Part shown: piece after piece, positions 20,309-29,136 of the stretch
Numbering within the stretch: position 1 is the first letter of the stretch
How the letters are laid out: every line of letters begins with the position of its first letter
Assembly: GCF_003574625.1 (NCBI RefSeq)
Contig: NZ_QNUJ01000005.1
Coordinates: forward strand, 1 to 64,000
Direction of reading: 5' to 3'
DNA length: 64,000 nucleotides
From: Shinella zoogloeoides
GTDB taxonomy: Bacteria; Pseudomonadota; Alphaproteobacteria; Rhizobiales; Rhizobiaceae
Program-made: the position numbers and the translations under genes
The notes under the pieces: model-generated
Databases searched by the model: none
What the model was told of the DNA's origin: nothing
What the model saw: only the letters and a program-made list of their open reading frames with translations

Positions 20309-21852
20309 GGCGCGGCCTCCCGCAGGGCGGCGAGCGCGCCCGACAATTCCTGCTGCTGCACCGCCGCCCGGCGATAGGCGGCGAGCGCCGCGCCATAGAC
20401 CTTGCGGGTCTCAGGCGACGGCTCGCTGCGGCTCTCGGTGGCGTGGAGGTCGCGGATAGGGGAGAAATCCCGCCACAGGCCCATGCCGACGAAGGCGAGC
20501 GCGGCCGCGCCGAGAGCGGCGGCCTGCTGGTCGATCTGCGTCTTGACGACGGCGCAGTCGAAGATATCGGCGAAGATCTGCCGCCACAGCGCGTTTCGCG
20601 CCCCGCCGCCCACGATGACCATCTCCGGGCCGAGCGCCGTCATGCGGCGCAATTCGTCGAGCGCGACGCGAAGGCCGAGCGCCACGCCTTCCAGCGCCGC
20701 GCGAAAAATGTCGGCGCGGCCGTGCTGGAGGTCGAGGCCGAGGAAGCCGCCGCGCACCGCCGGCCCGCCCTCGAAGCTGGTGCCGCCGCCGAGCGTGGGC
20801 ACGAAGAGAAGGCCGCGCGCGCCGGCGGGCGATTGCCCGGCGAGCTGGAAGAGGTCGTCATGCACGTTGCGGCCGGCGGCTTCCGCCTCGCGCCTCACGT
20901 CCGGCAGAAGCGTATCGGCCACCCAGTTGACGCTGGTGCCCGAGGAGAAGATCGACGTCGCGGAGATGAACATGCCGGGGGCGACATGGGCGAAGACGAA
21001 GGGGCGCACCCGATCGTCGAGCAGGGGCTCGGCGGACGAGACGGTGATCCAGCTCGACGAGCCCATGGAGGCATAGGCGTCGCCGTCGAGGAAGGTGCGC
21101 CCGCCGAGCGCCATGCAACTGTTGTCGACGCCGCCGGCGACGACCTTCACGCCTTGCGGCAGCCCGAGCGCCTCGGCGATCTCCGGCAGCACCTCGCCGA
21201 TGATGTCGGTGGAGGCGACGATGGGGGCGAAGAGGCTTGGGTCGAGACCCGCCGCAGCGATGAGGTCGGGCGCGTAGCGGCCGGCCTTGAGGTCGTAGAC
21301 GCCTGTGCCGGAGGCATAGGAGGGATCGGTGGCGATGCGGCCGGTGAGCCTGAGGTTGATATAGTCCTTCGTGCCGATGATCGTCTTCGTGCGGGCGAAG
21401 ACGTCGGGTGCGTTGCGGCGCAGCCACATCGCCTTGAAGACGGTGTAGAGTGGGGCGGGGAAGCCGTTGCCGGTCGTCCTGTACCAGAGGGCGGGATCGA
21501 CCCGGGTGAAGAAGTCCTCCGCCTCCGCCACGGCCCGCCCGTCGGACCAGATCGGCACGAATTCCTGCAGGAGGTTCCCGTCCGCGTCGAGCGGCAGGCA
21601 GCCGAGGCTGTGGCCGGAAATGGCGATGGCGCGGATCGCGCCGGCATCGACGGCCGGGTTCGCCGCCAGCGTCTTCAGGCTGGCGCAGACCGCGTCCCAC
21701 CAGTCCGCGGGGCGCTGCTCGTGGAAGGAGGAGGACGGGTAGAAGGTCCTGTAGGAGACGACCTCTTCCGCAAGGCAGGCGCCGTCGGGGCGGAAGATCG
21801 CCGCCTTGACGCCCCCGGTGCCGAGGTCGAAAGCCGCAACGGTATCGGTCAT
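20305..21852 (-). CDS. FGGY-family carbohydrate kinase
   Basis: Second sugar kinase of the operon, 515 residues, with AFDLGTGGVKAAIFRPDG at the N-terminus, AISGHSLGCLPL in place of GQMHG, IGTKDYINLRLTG, and VGGGARNALWRQI in the second domain. It couples to the kinase downstream through an ATGA overlap and follows the DeoC-like aldolase gene by four bases. The GHSLG segment is found in FGGY members acting on sugars other than xylulose. Together with the aldolase, a kinase-then-aldolase sequence like that for fuculose or rhamnulose is a plausible model, but this is inference. Confidence 0.9.
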   Translation of the reverse strand: MTDTVAAFDLGTGGVKAAIFRPDGACLAEEVVSYRTFYPSSSFHEQRPADWWDAVCASLKTLAANPAVDAGAIRAIAISGHSLGCLPLDADGNLLQEFVPIWSDGRAVAEAEDFFTRVDPALWYRTTGNGFPAPLYTVFKAMWLRRNAPDVFARTKTIIGTKDYINLRLTGRIATDPSYASGTGVYDLKAGRYAPDLIAAAGLDPSLFAPIVASTDIIGEVLPEIAEALGLPQGVKVVAGGVDNSCMALGGRTFLDGDAYASMGSSSWITVSSAEPLLDDRVRPFVFAHVAPGMFISATSIFSSGTSVNWVADTLLPDVRREAEAAGRNVHDDLFQLAGQSPAGARGLLFVPTLGGGTSFEGGPAVRGGFLGLDLQHGRADIFRAALEGVALGLRVALDELRRMTALGPEMVIVGGGARNALWRQIFADIFDCAVVKTQIDQQAAALGAAALAFVGMGLWRDFSPIRDLHATESRSEPSPETRKVYGAALAAYRRAAVQQQELSGALAALREAAP

Positions 21853-21856
21853 GATG

Positions 21857-22600
21857 TCAGTCCGCCTTGCCGGTGATGTCGAGACGGCCGCCGGGCAGGG
21901 CGGCGCACTGGCGCACGAGGTCGACGGCGACCTTGGTGTTGATGCCGAAGCGGGTGACGCCGAGCCGCACCATGCCGGCGATGGCGTCCAGCGAGCGGAT
22001 GCCGCCCGAGGCCTTCACCTCCACCGCGCCGTCCACCGTCTCGACGATGATCTTCAGCTTCTCGAGGGTGGTGGCGCTCGGCGTCCAGCCGGTGCCGGTC
22101 TTCACGAAGGCCGCGCCGCTTTCGGCGACGAGGGCGGAGGCGGTGCGGATTTCTGCGTCCGTCAGATGGGCCAATTCGAGGATGACCTTAAGGGGGACGG
22201 GGGCAATGGCCTCCACGACGGCGCGGATCTCCCGGCGCACATAGTCGAGGTCGCCGGATTTGAGGCGGCCGACATTCATCATCATGTCGAGTTCCTGCGC
22301 GCCGTTCCCGGCAAGCTCCGCGGCCTCCGCCACCTTGGTGCGCGTCGTGTGTCCGCCGGAGGGAAAGCCGACCGGGCCGCCGACCAGCGTCACGCCGCCC
22401 ATCGGCACGAGGCCGCGCAGCAGCGGCACGAAGTTCGGCAGGGCATGGGCGGCGATGAAGCCTTCCGCGACCGCAATTCCCGCCAGCTCCCGCACGTCCG
22501 CTTCCGTATGGAAGGCCTGGACGGCGCTGATATCGATCAGGGCGGCGAGATCGCGGGGGGCGAGAAAGGCCGGCGGGGAGCGGTGGCGGGTGTCGTTCAT
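21857..22600 (-). CDS. DeoC-like class I aldolase, divergent
   Basis: Aldolase of 247 residues in the short deoxyribose-phosphate aldolase family. The Schiff-base lysine is in AAFVKTGTGWTP, the proton-relay lysine in VEVKASGGIR and the acid in QELDMMMNVGRLKSGD. It differs from ordinary DeoC in several places: the first-strand motif IDHT is IDIS, the cysteine of the C47 region is alanine (HALPNFVP), and STG at the lysine is GTG. The fold and mechanism are probably kept but the substrate phosphate pocket may differ. It is encoded between the RpiR regulator and two kinases, so it may cleave the phosphorylated product of one of them. Confidence 0.82.
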   Translation of the reverse strand: MNDTRHRSPPAFLAPRDLAALIDISAVQAFHTEADVRELAGIAVAEGFIAAHALPNFVPLLRGLVPMGGVTLVGGPVGFPSGGHTTRTKVAEAAELAGNGAQELDMMMNVGRLKSGDLDYVRREIRAVVEAIAPVPLKVILELAHLTDAEIRTASALVAESGAAFVKTGTGWTPSATTLEKLKIIVETVDGAVEVKASGGIRSLDAIAGMVRLGVTRFGINTKVAVDLVRQCAALPGGRLDITGKAD

Positions 22601-22602
22601 CT

Positions 22603-23493
22603 CTAGGTCTCGTTGCTCATTCGTAGGTAGCGGAGGTTGCGCTTCATGCGCGTGAAGATTTCCACATGCTCGTCGCCCCGGCGCAGCGCCACGCTGGTCG
22701 ACAGGATGTCGACGACGGTGAGCGCGGCGATGCGGGAGATGGTGGGCGTGTAGATATTGGTGTTCTCCAGCGTCTCGACCATCAGCACGATGTCGCAGAA
22801 CTCGACGAGCGGCCCGTCCGAGCCGACGATGCCGATGACCTGACAGCCGCTTTCGCGGGCCCGCCGCGCGGTCTCGATGATCGCCAGCGTCGCGCCCGTG
22901 TTGGAGATGACGACGACGACGTCGCCGGGCTTCAGGCTGGAGACGACCATGATCTGCTGGTGGGCGTCGGTCTCGGCCCCGCAGGGCACGCCGAAGAGCG
23001 GGAACTTCTGCTGCGCGTCGCGCGCCACGATGCCCGATGCGCCGAAGCCGAAGAATTCGATGCGGTTCGCCTTGGCCAGCGCATCCACCGCCCGGCCGAC
23101 CGCCACCGGATCGAGATGGTTGCGCACCCAGTCGAGGCTGGTGATCGTGTAGTCGAAGATCTTTTCCGAGACCCCGGCCGGGCTGTCGTTGCCGTCGATG
23201 ACCGAGTGGGTGGCCGACATGCCGAGCGCGAGGCTTTGGGCGAGGCGCAGCTTGAAATCCTGGTAGCCCTGGCAGCCGATGGAGGCGCAGAAGCGGATCA
23301 CCGTCGGCTGGCTCACCTCGGCCCATTCCGCCGCCTCGGCGATGGTCGCGTTGACCACGCGCTTGGGATCGGCGAGGACGAGCTCGGCGACCTTGCGGTC
23401 CGATTTGCGCAGGTCCCCGCGCTTCAGGCGGATGACTTCAAGGATGTTGTTGTTGCCGCCGATCGGTTTGGACTGGGCTGCGCTGGTCGACAT
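22603..23493 (-). CDS. RpiR-family regulator, HexR-like
   Basis: Transcription factor of 296 residues: N-terminal helix-turn-helix of the RpiR family (SQPTVIRFCASIGCQGYQDF near residue 65) and a C-terminal SIS sugar-phosphate-binding domain (FFGFGASGIVARDAQQKF, VVVISNTGATLAIIE). The overall pattern is close to HexR, the KDPG-responsive repressor of Entner-Doudoroff genes. ATG 23493 has GGGAGG upstream. The operon also encodes a KDPG aldolase-family enzyme, so KDPG or an analogue is a reasonable effector. Palindromes at 31075-31087, 31190-31202, 44168-44180 and 44296-44308 fit the published HexR motif (TGTAAT, three A/T, ATTACA) with G for A in each half, so it probably controls its own operon and the transporter at 44409. 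Confidence 0.9.
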   Translation of the reverse strand: MSTSAAQSKPIGGNNNILEVIRLKRGDLRKSDRKVAELVLADPKRVVNATIAEAAEWAEVSQPTVIRFCASIGCQGYQDFKLRLAQSLALGMSATHSVIDGNDSPAGVSEKIFDYTITSLDWVRNHLDPVAVGRAVDALAKANRIEFFGFGASGIVARDAQQKFPLFGVPCGAETDAHQQIMVVSSLKPGDVVVVISNTGATLAIIETARRARESGCQVIGIVGSDGPLVEFCDIVLMVETLENTNIYTPTISRIAALTVVDILSTSVALRRGDEHVEIFTRMKRNLRYLRMSNET

Positions 23494-23507
23494 GGAAACC
23501 TCCCGGG

Positions 23508-24368
23508 TTACTTGGACAGTCGGTATTCGACCGACAGCTTTGCCCGATGGAGCCTTGCCCTGCAATCAGCGGCCGCCGATTTGGCGTCGATGACGTCGGG
23601 GTCTTCCGTGTTGAAGGCGAAGAGGCCGTAGTGGTGTGCGATGAGATCGGCCGCGCCGATCCGTTCGGCCAGAAGGCACGCTTCGTCCAGTGTCAGGTTG
23701 CCGGCGATGCCGGCCTCCGTCAGCTCGGCGCGGCGGCCGTTGACGGGCAGGAGCGCGAGGTCCACCCCATGGGGCGCGACCTCTTCCGCCAGCCCCTCGA
23801 AGGGGATCGTGTCGCCGGAATGGTAGAGCGAGACGCCATCCACGGCCACCACATAGCCGAGGAAGCGGTGCCAGCCCTCGGGTGAACGCTCCAGCGCCTC
23901 GTGAGCGGCGCGGATGGCGGTGATCGAAATTCCGGCAAGCGGCGTCACCGTCTCGCCGGCGTCGACCGCGACCAGCCGGTCCGGCGTAACGCCGATGCGC
24001 TCCTCGGCCCCCGCCAGCGCCGCGCGGGGTACGACGAAGCGGCAGTTCGGGTTGGCGGCGGCCAGCGGTATCAGCGTTTGCGGGTCCATGTGGTCCGTAT
24101 GCTGGTGTGTCACCAGAACGAGATCGACGGGGCCGAGTTCGGCCGGTGTCGCCGGGGCCGGCATCATGCGTTCGTGCTCGAAGCGCTTGCCGCGATATTT
24201 CTCCGCCAGGCTGTCGGAGAGATAGGGGTCGATGACGATGCGCCGTCCGCCGGCCTCGATGACGAAGCCGGCCTGCCCGAGCCAGTAGAGCCGCACGCCG
24301 TCGCCCGCCGGTGCGGCGAGCCTTGCGGCGAGCGATCCCGAAAAAGGCACGGGCGAAAAGGACGTCAT
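23508..24368 (-). CDS. Metallo-beta-lactamase-fold hydrolase (UlaG-like)
   Basis: Hydrolase of 286 residues with the metal-binding signature THQHTDHMDP and a later SGDT and H of the MBL fold. Its closest look is to UlaG, L-ascorbate 6-phosphate lactonase, and other MBL-fold sugar lactonases (YWLGQAGFVIEAGGRRIVIDPYLS near the start is typical, broken here only by residue numbering about 29-52). A lactonase would open an aldonolactone made by one of the operon's dehydrogenases. It overlaps the hydroxyacid dehydrogenase gene by four bases and lies 14 bases before the regulator gene. General MBL hydrolase assignment is firm; lactonase activity is inferred. Confidence 0.82.
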   Translation of the reverse strand: MTSFSPVPFSGSLAARLAAPAGDGVRLYWLGQAGFVIEAGGRRIVIDPYLSDSLAEKYRGKRFEHERMMPAPATPAELGPVDLVLVTHQHTDHMDPQTLIPLAAANPNCRFVVPRAALAGAEERIGVTPDRLVAVDAGETVTPLAGISITAIRAAHEALERSPEGWHRFLGYVVAVDGVSLYHSGDTIPFEGLAEEVAPHGVDLALLPVNGRRAELTEAGIAGNLTLDEACLLAERIGAADLIAHHYGLFAFNTEDPDVIDAKSAAADCRARLHRAKLSVEYRLSK

Positions 24369-25300
24369 GGGCGCTTCTCCTCCGTCAGAGCAGAGAGGAG
24401 GTTTTCCACGGCGATGGTCGTCGCCTTGCTGACGCTCTCGTCTGTGAGACCGCCGATATGGCTGGTGGCGATGACGCGCGGGTGGCTCGCCAGCGAGCCT
24501 GGCGCCGGCGGCTCGTCGACGAAGACGTCGGTGGCGTAAGTCTGCAAACGGCCTTCATCGAGCGCGGCGCGCACGGCATCCTCGTCCACCAGCGTGGCGC
24601 GGGCGGTGTTGATGAGGATGGCGTGCGGCGCCATCTTGGCGAGCCGCGCCGCATCGACGATGGGCCTGCCGTCGGCGGGTGCGGGGCAGTGGAGCGTCAC
24701 GATATCCGCTTCCGCGAAAAGTTCGTCGAGGCTCGCCCATTTGAACGGGCCATAGACCTCGACATTCGGGCGAAAGGGATCGTGCGCCACGACATTCGCC
24801 CGCATCGCCGAGACGGCGCGGGCGACCCGTTTGCCGATCGCGCCGCAGCCGACGACACCGACGGTACGCTCGGCGATCTCCTTGCCGCGCGAGCGCGGCC
24901 AGCCGCCGGCGCGGATGCCGGCCGTTTCCGTCGGAATATGGCGCAGCGAGGCGAGGATGAGGCCCATCGCCAGTTCCGCCACGCCGACGGCATTGGCACC
25001 CTCGGCCTTGAGCACGCGGATGCCCTTGCCCCTGAGCAGCGGCAGCGGCAGGTTGTCGATGCCGGTGCCGTTGCGGCTGATGGCGCGCAGGCTCTCGGCG
25101 GCGTCGATCACCTTGTCGGAGACGGGCTCGACGCCGGCCAGCCAGCCGACGCAGCCCGGCACGAGGTCGAGTAGTTCCGCCTCGTCCGGCATGCGGCCGG
25201 GCGACGGGAAGACGAGGTCGAAGCCGGCCTGCCGCAGCGGTTCGAGCTCCGGCGGCGGATCGAGCGAGAGCGAACGGGGCGTGACGAGGATACGGCTCAC
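24365..25300 (-). CDS. D-2-hydroxyacid dehydrogenase
   Basis: NAD(P)-dependent dehydrogenase of the phosphoglycerate dehydrogenase / hydroxypyruvate reductase family, 311 residues. The nucleotide motif is GVVGCGAIGKRVA (about residue 148), and the catalytic Arg, Glu and His sit in NTARATLVDEDA, VFVDEPPAP and SHIGGLTDE. Such enzymes interconvert 2-keto and 2-hydroxy acids, for example hydroxypyruvate with glycerate. It ends overlapping the MBL gene (ATGA) and starts four bases after the shikimate-dehydrogenase-like gene. In this operon it could reduce a keto-acid released by the KDPG aldolase-like enzyme or act on an aldonate. Confidence 0.9.
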   Translation of the reverse strand: MSRILVTPRSLSLDPPPELEPLRQAGFDLVFPSPGRMPDEAELLDLVPGCVGWLAGVEPVSDKVIDAAESLRAISRNGTGIDNLPLPLLRGKGIRVLKAEGANAVGVAELAMGLILASLRHIPTETAGIRAGGWPRSRGKEIAERTVGVVGCGAIGKRVARAVSAMRANVVAHDPFRPNVEVYGPFKWASLDELFAEADIVTLHCPAPADGRPIVDAARLAKMAPHAILINTARATLVDEDAVRAALDEGRLQTYATDVFVDEPPAPGSLASHPRVIATSHIGGLTDESVSKATTIAVENLLSALTEEKRP

Positions 25301-25304
25301 GGCA

Positions 25305-26258
25305 TCACCCCTTCGCCGCTTCGATGGCGATGCGCGAGATCTCGTCGAAGGACGGTCCCGAGGTCGGGATGTCGATGTCGAACACTTCGGCGATCACCTG
25401 CGTCCAGCCGTGCAGGAAGTAGGTCCAGCCGTCTTCCACCTGCAGCCCGCGTGCCGCTTCCTGCCGTCGCGCCTGATCGAGGAAGACGAGGTCGCCACGA
25501 TAGTTGAGGTCCCAGGCTATGGCCTGTTCGGGGAAGATGCCGGCATCGGTGATCGGCGAGCCGGGCGCGTCCTTGCCGAGGCCCGTTGCATTGATCACCA
25601 GCGAACCGGAACTCAACGCCGCCATGGCCGCGTCGTTGAGTTCCGGCCGGTCGGCGAGGACGTAGTCGATTTTTACGCGCGGGGCCATGGCCGCGTGGAT
25701 GCGTTTCAACTCATCGAGGCGCGGCTGCGAGCGGTTGGTGACGACGATGCGCGAAGGCACGTCCGCGCCGCGCTTTTCCTGCATGAGGTGCCAGGTGATG
25801 GCGATGGTCGAGCCGCCCGCGCCCATGGAGAGGACCTCCGCGCCGGTCCTGGCGAAATGTCCGTCCGGCACGAAGCCGTCGATGGCGAGGCCCGAGGAGA
25901 TCGGGTCCTTGGCATGGCAGATCAGCTTGCCGTCGCGCTTGGAAAGGCAGCTCGTCTCGTGCATCAGCAGCGCGTGCGGGTCGATCACGTCGAACATGTC
26001 GCGCGCGGCGTTGAAGAGATCGATCTTGTGGGTCGTCACCAGCGCGCCGAGCGAGAGCGGGTCGTTCTTGATGAAGGCGACGGCCTCGCGGTAGGCGCCC
26101 GGCTCGGCATGCAGCGGGAAGTCGATGCCCTTCAGCATCGCGTCCTTCAGGCCGAGATGGCGCGCCCAAGCGGGGAAGACCCGCATGATCGAGCTTTTCG
26201 CCGTGGTGACGCCGATGAAGTAGAAGGTCGGCTGGGTGGCGGGCTGGTAGCGGCTCAT
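25305..26258 (-). CDS. Shikimate dehydrogenase-like oxidoreductase, divergent
   Basis: Oxidoreductase of 317 residues with the two-domain shape of the shikimate/quinate dehydrogenase family. The catalytic Lys-Asp pair is recognisable (VTTHKIDLF and AKDPISSG) and a nucleotide-binding turn appears as MGAGGSTIAI. It departs from AroE in length (about 45 residues longer), in the opening FYFIGVTTAKSSIM instead of the shikimate-binding SxS motif region, and in the region after the Asp. It starts inside the stop codon of the KDPG aldolase-like gene. A housekeeping AroE role is unlikely here; a polyol or cyclitol oxidation step in the operon's pathway is more probable. Confidence 0.78.
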   Translation of the reverse strand: MSRYQPATQPTFYFIGVTTAKSSIMRVFPAWARHLGLKDAMLKGIDFPLHAEPGAYREAVAFIKNDPLSLGALVTTHKIDLFNAARDMFDVIDPHALLMHETSCLSKRDGKLICHAKDPISSGLAIDGFVPDGHFARTGAEVLSMGAGGSTIAITWHLMQEKRGADVPSRIVVTNRSQPRLDELKRIHAAMAPRVKIDYVLADRPELNDAAMAALSSGSLVINATGLGKDAPGSPITDAGIFPEQAIAWDLNYRGDLVFLDQARRQEAARGLQVEDGWTYFLHGWTQVIAEVFDIDIPTSGPSFDEISRIAIEAAKG

Positions 26259-26908
26259 TTGCCCGCCTCGCGGATTTCCCTTGCCTTGGCGACCGCCGCG
26301 CGGGCCTTTGCCGCGATGTCGGACCAGCGGCCTTCGCTGATGTCGGCCTTGGTGGCGATCCAGGTGCCGCCGACGGCGGCGACCGCGCCAAGCTTCAGCC
26401 ATTCGTGCATGTTGTCGAGGCTGACGCCGCCGGTCGGCACGAAGCGCGTGCCGAGATGGGCGAAGGGCGCGCTGATCGCTTCCAGCATGGCCGGCCCGCC
26501 CGCCGCCTTGGCGGGGAAGAATTTTGCGAGCGCCAGCCCGTTGCGGGCGACGGCCGTCAGGTCGGAGGGGGTCATGATGCCGGGCGCGAAGGGGAAGCCC
26601 TTTGCCTTGGCGGCGGCGACGATCTCGCCGTCGAAGCCGGGTGCTAGGCCGAAGCGCGCGCCGGCGGCGATGGCCGCGTCCAGCGCTTCCGGCGTCAGGA
26701 TCGTGCCGGCGCCGACCAGCAGCTCCGGCCGCTTGTCGGCCATGATGGCGATGACCTCGGCGGCGGCCTCGGTGCGGAAGGTGATCTCGGCGAGCGGCAG
26801 GCCGCCTTCGAGGAGCGCATCGGCCAGCGCCACGGCATCGGAGGCGCGCTCGATGGCGATGACGGGAACGACGCCGAGGGTTGCTGCCTGTTCGAACGGG
26901 GCGGTCAT
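26255..26908 (-). CDS. eda: KDPG/KHG aldolase-family enzyme
   Basis: Class I aldolase, 217 residues, of the 2-keto-3-deoxy-6-phosphogluconate / 2-keto-4-hydroxyglutarate family, giving pyruvate and an aldehyde. The glutamate base is in LAEITFRT (about residue 44), VGAGTIL is present, and the Schiff-base lysine is in LAKFFPAKAAGG (about 133). Length and motifs are normal for the family. It overlaps both neighbours by four bases. Its presence with a HexR-like regulator suggests an Entner-Doudoroff-type cleavage; close relatives act on 6-phospho-galactonate, sulfo- or unphosphorylated keto-deoxy acids, so the exact substrate is open. Confidence 0.92.
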   Translation of the reverse strand: MTAPFEQAATLGVVPVIAIERASDAVALADALLEGGLPLAEITFRTEAAAEVIAIMADKRPELLVGAGTILTPEALDAAIAAGARFGLAPGFDGEIVAAAKAKGFPFAPGIMTPSDLTAVARNGLALAKFFPAKAAGGPAMLEAISAPFAHLGTRFVPTGGVSLDNMHEWLKLGAVAAVGGTWIATKADISEGRWSDIAAKARAAVAKAREIREAGK

Positions 26909-27576
26909 GCGGTTTCTTCCTTCTTTTCTCCGTAGAGGGCGGCGATGGTCGCCGGGTCGCGCATCCGCCAGTCCGGATTGTCGATCTGTTTCCAGCCGCC
27001 CTTGCCGTCGTCGACGATGCGCGCGCGCATGCCGCCGGCCTTTGCGATGCAGTCGTAGTCCTGGCCGGAATCGGCCGGGTAGCAGAAGAGCATCACCAGC
27101 TCGTCGTCGCCGACATTGACCGAGCGGTGGATCCAGTAGGGCGGCACGTAGCAGACCGTCTGCGCGTCGATCTCGACGATGCGGACCTCGCCGTCCGGCG
27201 ATTCCATCAGCATCAGGCCGCGGCCCTTCTGGCCGTAATAGATTTCCGGCCGGTCGGATTGCCTGTGGATATGGCCGCGGGTGACGAAATATTCCGTGCC
27301 CACCTTGCCCGGCAGCATGCGCGTGACGCCGAAGATGAGGTCGCCGGACCGCTCGTTGGGGCGGAATTCGGAGACCTCGTAGACGACCGTGTCGTCCCAT
27401 TGGCCCTGCATGGCGGCAAAGGCGGCCTCGTCCGCGTAGAGGCCGGCAAGGTCGCGGAAGCGTTTCTGGTAGGCGCCCGTTGCGTTGCTGATGGCGCCCG
27501 TTTCAAGGTCGACCGCGCAACCGACGGGCTCGAATAGCTGTGTCAAAGGAAATTCCTCGTCTTTCTCTTCGTTCAT
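26905..27576 (-). CDS. Cupin-type glucose-6-phosphate isomerase
   Basis: Cupin-fold phosphoglucose isomerase (archaeal-type GPI family), 223 residues from ATG 27576. The metal-binding cupin motif is seen as RGHIHRQSDRPEIYYG with a later WIHRS histidine. Such enzymes interconvert aldose and ketose phosphates with a divalent metal. The start is uncertain: ATG 27576 lacks a ribosome-binding site, while TTG at 27546 has GAGGAA six bases upstream. This non-homologous isomerase is unlikely to be the housekeeping Pgi of this bacterium; it may isomerise an unusual hexose or pentose phosphate made by the FGGY kinases. Confidence 0.85.
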   Translation of the reverse strand: MNEEKDEEFPLTQLFEPVGCAVDLETGAISNATGAYQKRFRDLAGLYADEAAFAAMQGQWDDTVVYEVSEFRPNERSGDLIFGVTRMLPGKVGTEYFVTRGHIHRQSDRPEIYYGQKGRGLMLMESPDGEVRIVEIDAQTVCYVPPYWIHRSVNVGDDELVMLFCYPADSGQDYDCIAKAGGMRARIVDDGKGGWKQIDNPDWRMRDPATIAALYGEKKEETA

Positions 27577-27628
27577 TGCAATTCCGAACGCAAAACCACT
27601 GCACACTTTTGCTGGAATTGCCTGGGCA

Positions 27629-28393
27629 TCAGGCGATGGTGTAACCGCCGTCGATCATCAGGTTGGCGCCGTTGACCATCGCGGCCGCGCCGCTGGCGAG
27701 GTAGAGCACCGAGGCGGCGATCTCCCACGGCTTGGCGAAGCGCCGCGTCGGGATGGCGGCGCGGGCGCGCTCGCCCTTCTCGCCGGCCCAGCCGGTGAGG
27801 CCGAGCTCGGTCTCCACGACGGTCGGCGAAAGCGCGTTGACGGTGACGCCGCGCGGGCCCCATTCCAGCGCCATGCAATTGGTCATGCCGACGATACCCG
27901 CCTTGCTGGCGCAATAGGCGACATGGCCCTCGATGCCGATGATGGCGGCCTGCGAGGCCATGTTGACGATGCGGCCGGCCTTGCGCTCCAGCATGGCGGG
28001 CGCGACGGCGCGGGCCATCAGGAACGCGCCCTTGAGGTTGATCGCGAGCGTGCGGTCCCATTCGGCGGTCGGGTAGCTCTCGGCCGGGGCGAGCGGCCCG
28101 ATGCCGGCATTGTTGACGAGGATGTCGATCCGCCCGAAGGCCTCGGTCACGGCTTTGACGGCGCGCTCGACGCCCACCTCGTCGGTGACATCGACCACAT
28201 GGCCGATATGGCCCGCGCCGAGCGCGGCGGCGACGCCGGAGACGGCCGGATCCCGGTCGAGCAGCGCCACGCGCGCCTTCTTCGCCGCGAAGGCCTCGGC
28301 AACGGCGCGGCCGATGCCGGTGGCCGCGCCCGTGACGACCACGGTCTTGCCGGAAAAGTCGAGCAGGTCGTCGAAGGAGGGGATATCCGTCAT
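27629..28393 (-). CDS. SDR family oxidoreductase
   Basis: Short-chain dehydrogenase, 254 residues, with TGAATGIG, NNAG, MASQAA and the Tyr-Lys pair in YCASK, ending MIDGGYTIA. It resembles sorbitol and other polyol dehydrogenases of the classical SDR type. It lies one base from the stop codon of the next SDR upstream, so the two are translated together, and 52 bases before the cupin isomerase. It is different from the three galactitol-dehydrogenase-like paralogues. Substrate unknown. Confidence 0.87.
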   Translation of the reverse strand: MTDIPSFDDLLDFSGKTVVVTGAATGIGRAVAEAFAAKKARVALLDRDPAVSGVAAALGAGHIGHVVDVTDEVGVERAVKAVTEAFGRIDILVNNAGIGPLAPAESYPTAEWDRTLAINLKGAFLMARAVAPAMLERKAGRIVNMASQAAIIGIEGHVAYCASKAGIVGMTNCMALEWGPRGVTVNALSPTVVETELGLTGWAGEKGERARAAIPTRRFAKPWEIAASVLYLASGAAAMVNGANLMIDGGYTIA

Positions 28394-28394
28394 G

Positions 28395-29123
28395 TCAGAA
28401 TTCCTGGCCTGTATGGGTGATCGTCATTTCCTGGAGGTTGACGGTCTGCGGCAGCTGGTAGGCGAAGAGCATGGTGCGCGCGATGTCGTTGGCGTCGAGG
28501 CCGCCGTCCAGCGCCTTGCGGCCGCCGTCCCAGAATTCGTAGGCGTTCTGGTGGGTGATCGTCTTGTCGATCTCGGACTTGGCGACGCCGGGCGAGATGA
28601 CCATGACGCGCACCCGGTAGGCCGACATGGTCTGCCGCATGCCCTCGCTGACGGCATGCACGAAATGCTTGGTGCCGCCATAGACGTCATGGTGCGGATA
28701 GACCTTGCGGCCGGCGATGGAGGAGACATTGATGATAGTGCCGTGCCGGCGCTCCTTCATGCCGGGCGCGACGGCATGCATGCCGTTGAGAACGCCGAGG
28801 CAGTTGATGTCGACGAGATCACGCCACTGCGCCGGGTCCTGCTCGTCGAGCCGCGCGAGGCGCGAGATGCCGGCATTGTTGATAAGGCAATCGACGGGGC
28901 CGAACCTCTCCTCGCCCTGCCGTATGGCGTCGGCGAGTGCATTGTAGTCGCGCACGTCGGCCGCAACGGCCAGCGTGTCCGGCAGGCCCATCGCCTCGAT
29001 GAGATCGGGGCGGCGGGCGATCAGCAGCAGCGGATAGCCCGCGGCGGAAAAGACGCGGGCGGTTTCCTGCCCGATGCCGGCGCTGGCGCCGGTGATCATG
29101 ACGAGCGGCTTCTTCTCGATCAT
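28395..29123 (-). CDS. SDR family oxidoreductase, YdfG-like
   Basis: Short-chain dehydrogenase of 242 residues with TGASAGIG, NNAG, NVSSIAG and the Tyr-Lys pair in YGGTK. The HDVYGGTKHFVHA segment and IDINCLG place it near YdfG-type 3-hydroxy acid / serine dehydrogenases. ATG 29123 follows GAGGGCAAACG. It lies 13 bases after the GldA-like gene. It could oxidise a hydroxy acid or a sugar acid formed in the pathway. Confidence 0.86.
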   Translation of the reverse strand: MIEKKPLVMITGASAGIGQETARVFSAAGYPLLLIARRPDLIEAMGLPDTLAVAADVRDYNALADAIRQGEERFGPVDCLINNAGISRLARLDEQDPAQWRDLVDINCLGVLNGMHAVAPGMKERRHGTIINVSSIAGRKVYPHHDVYGGTKHFVHAVSEGMRQTMSAYRVRVMVISPGVAKSEIDKTITHQNAYEFWDGGRKALDGGLDANDIARTMLFAYQLPQTVNLQEMTITHTGQEF

Positions 29124-29136
29124 CGTTTGCCCTCGC

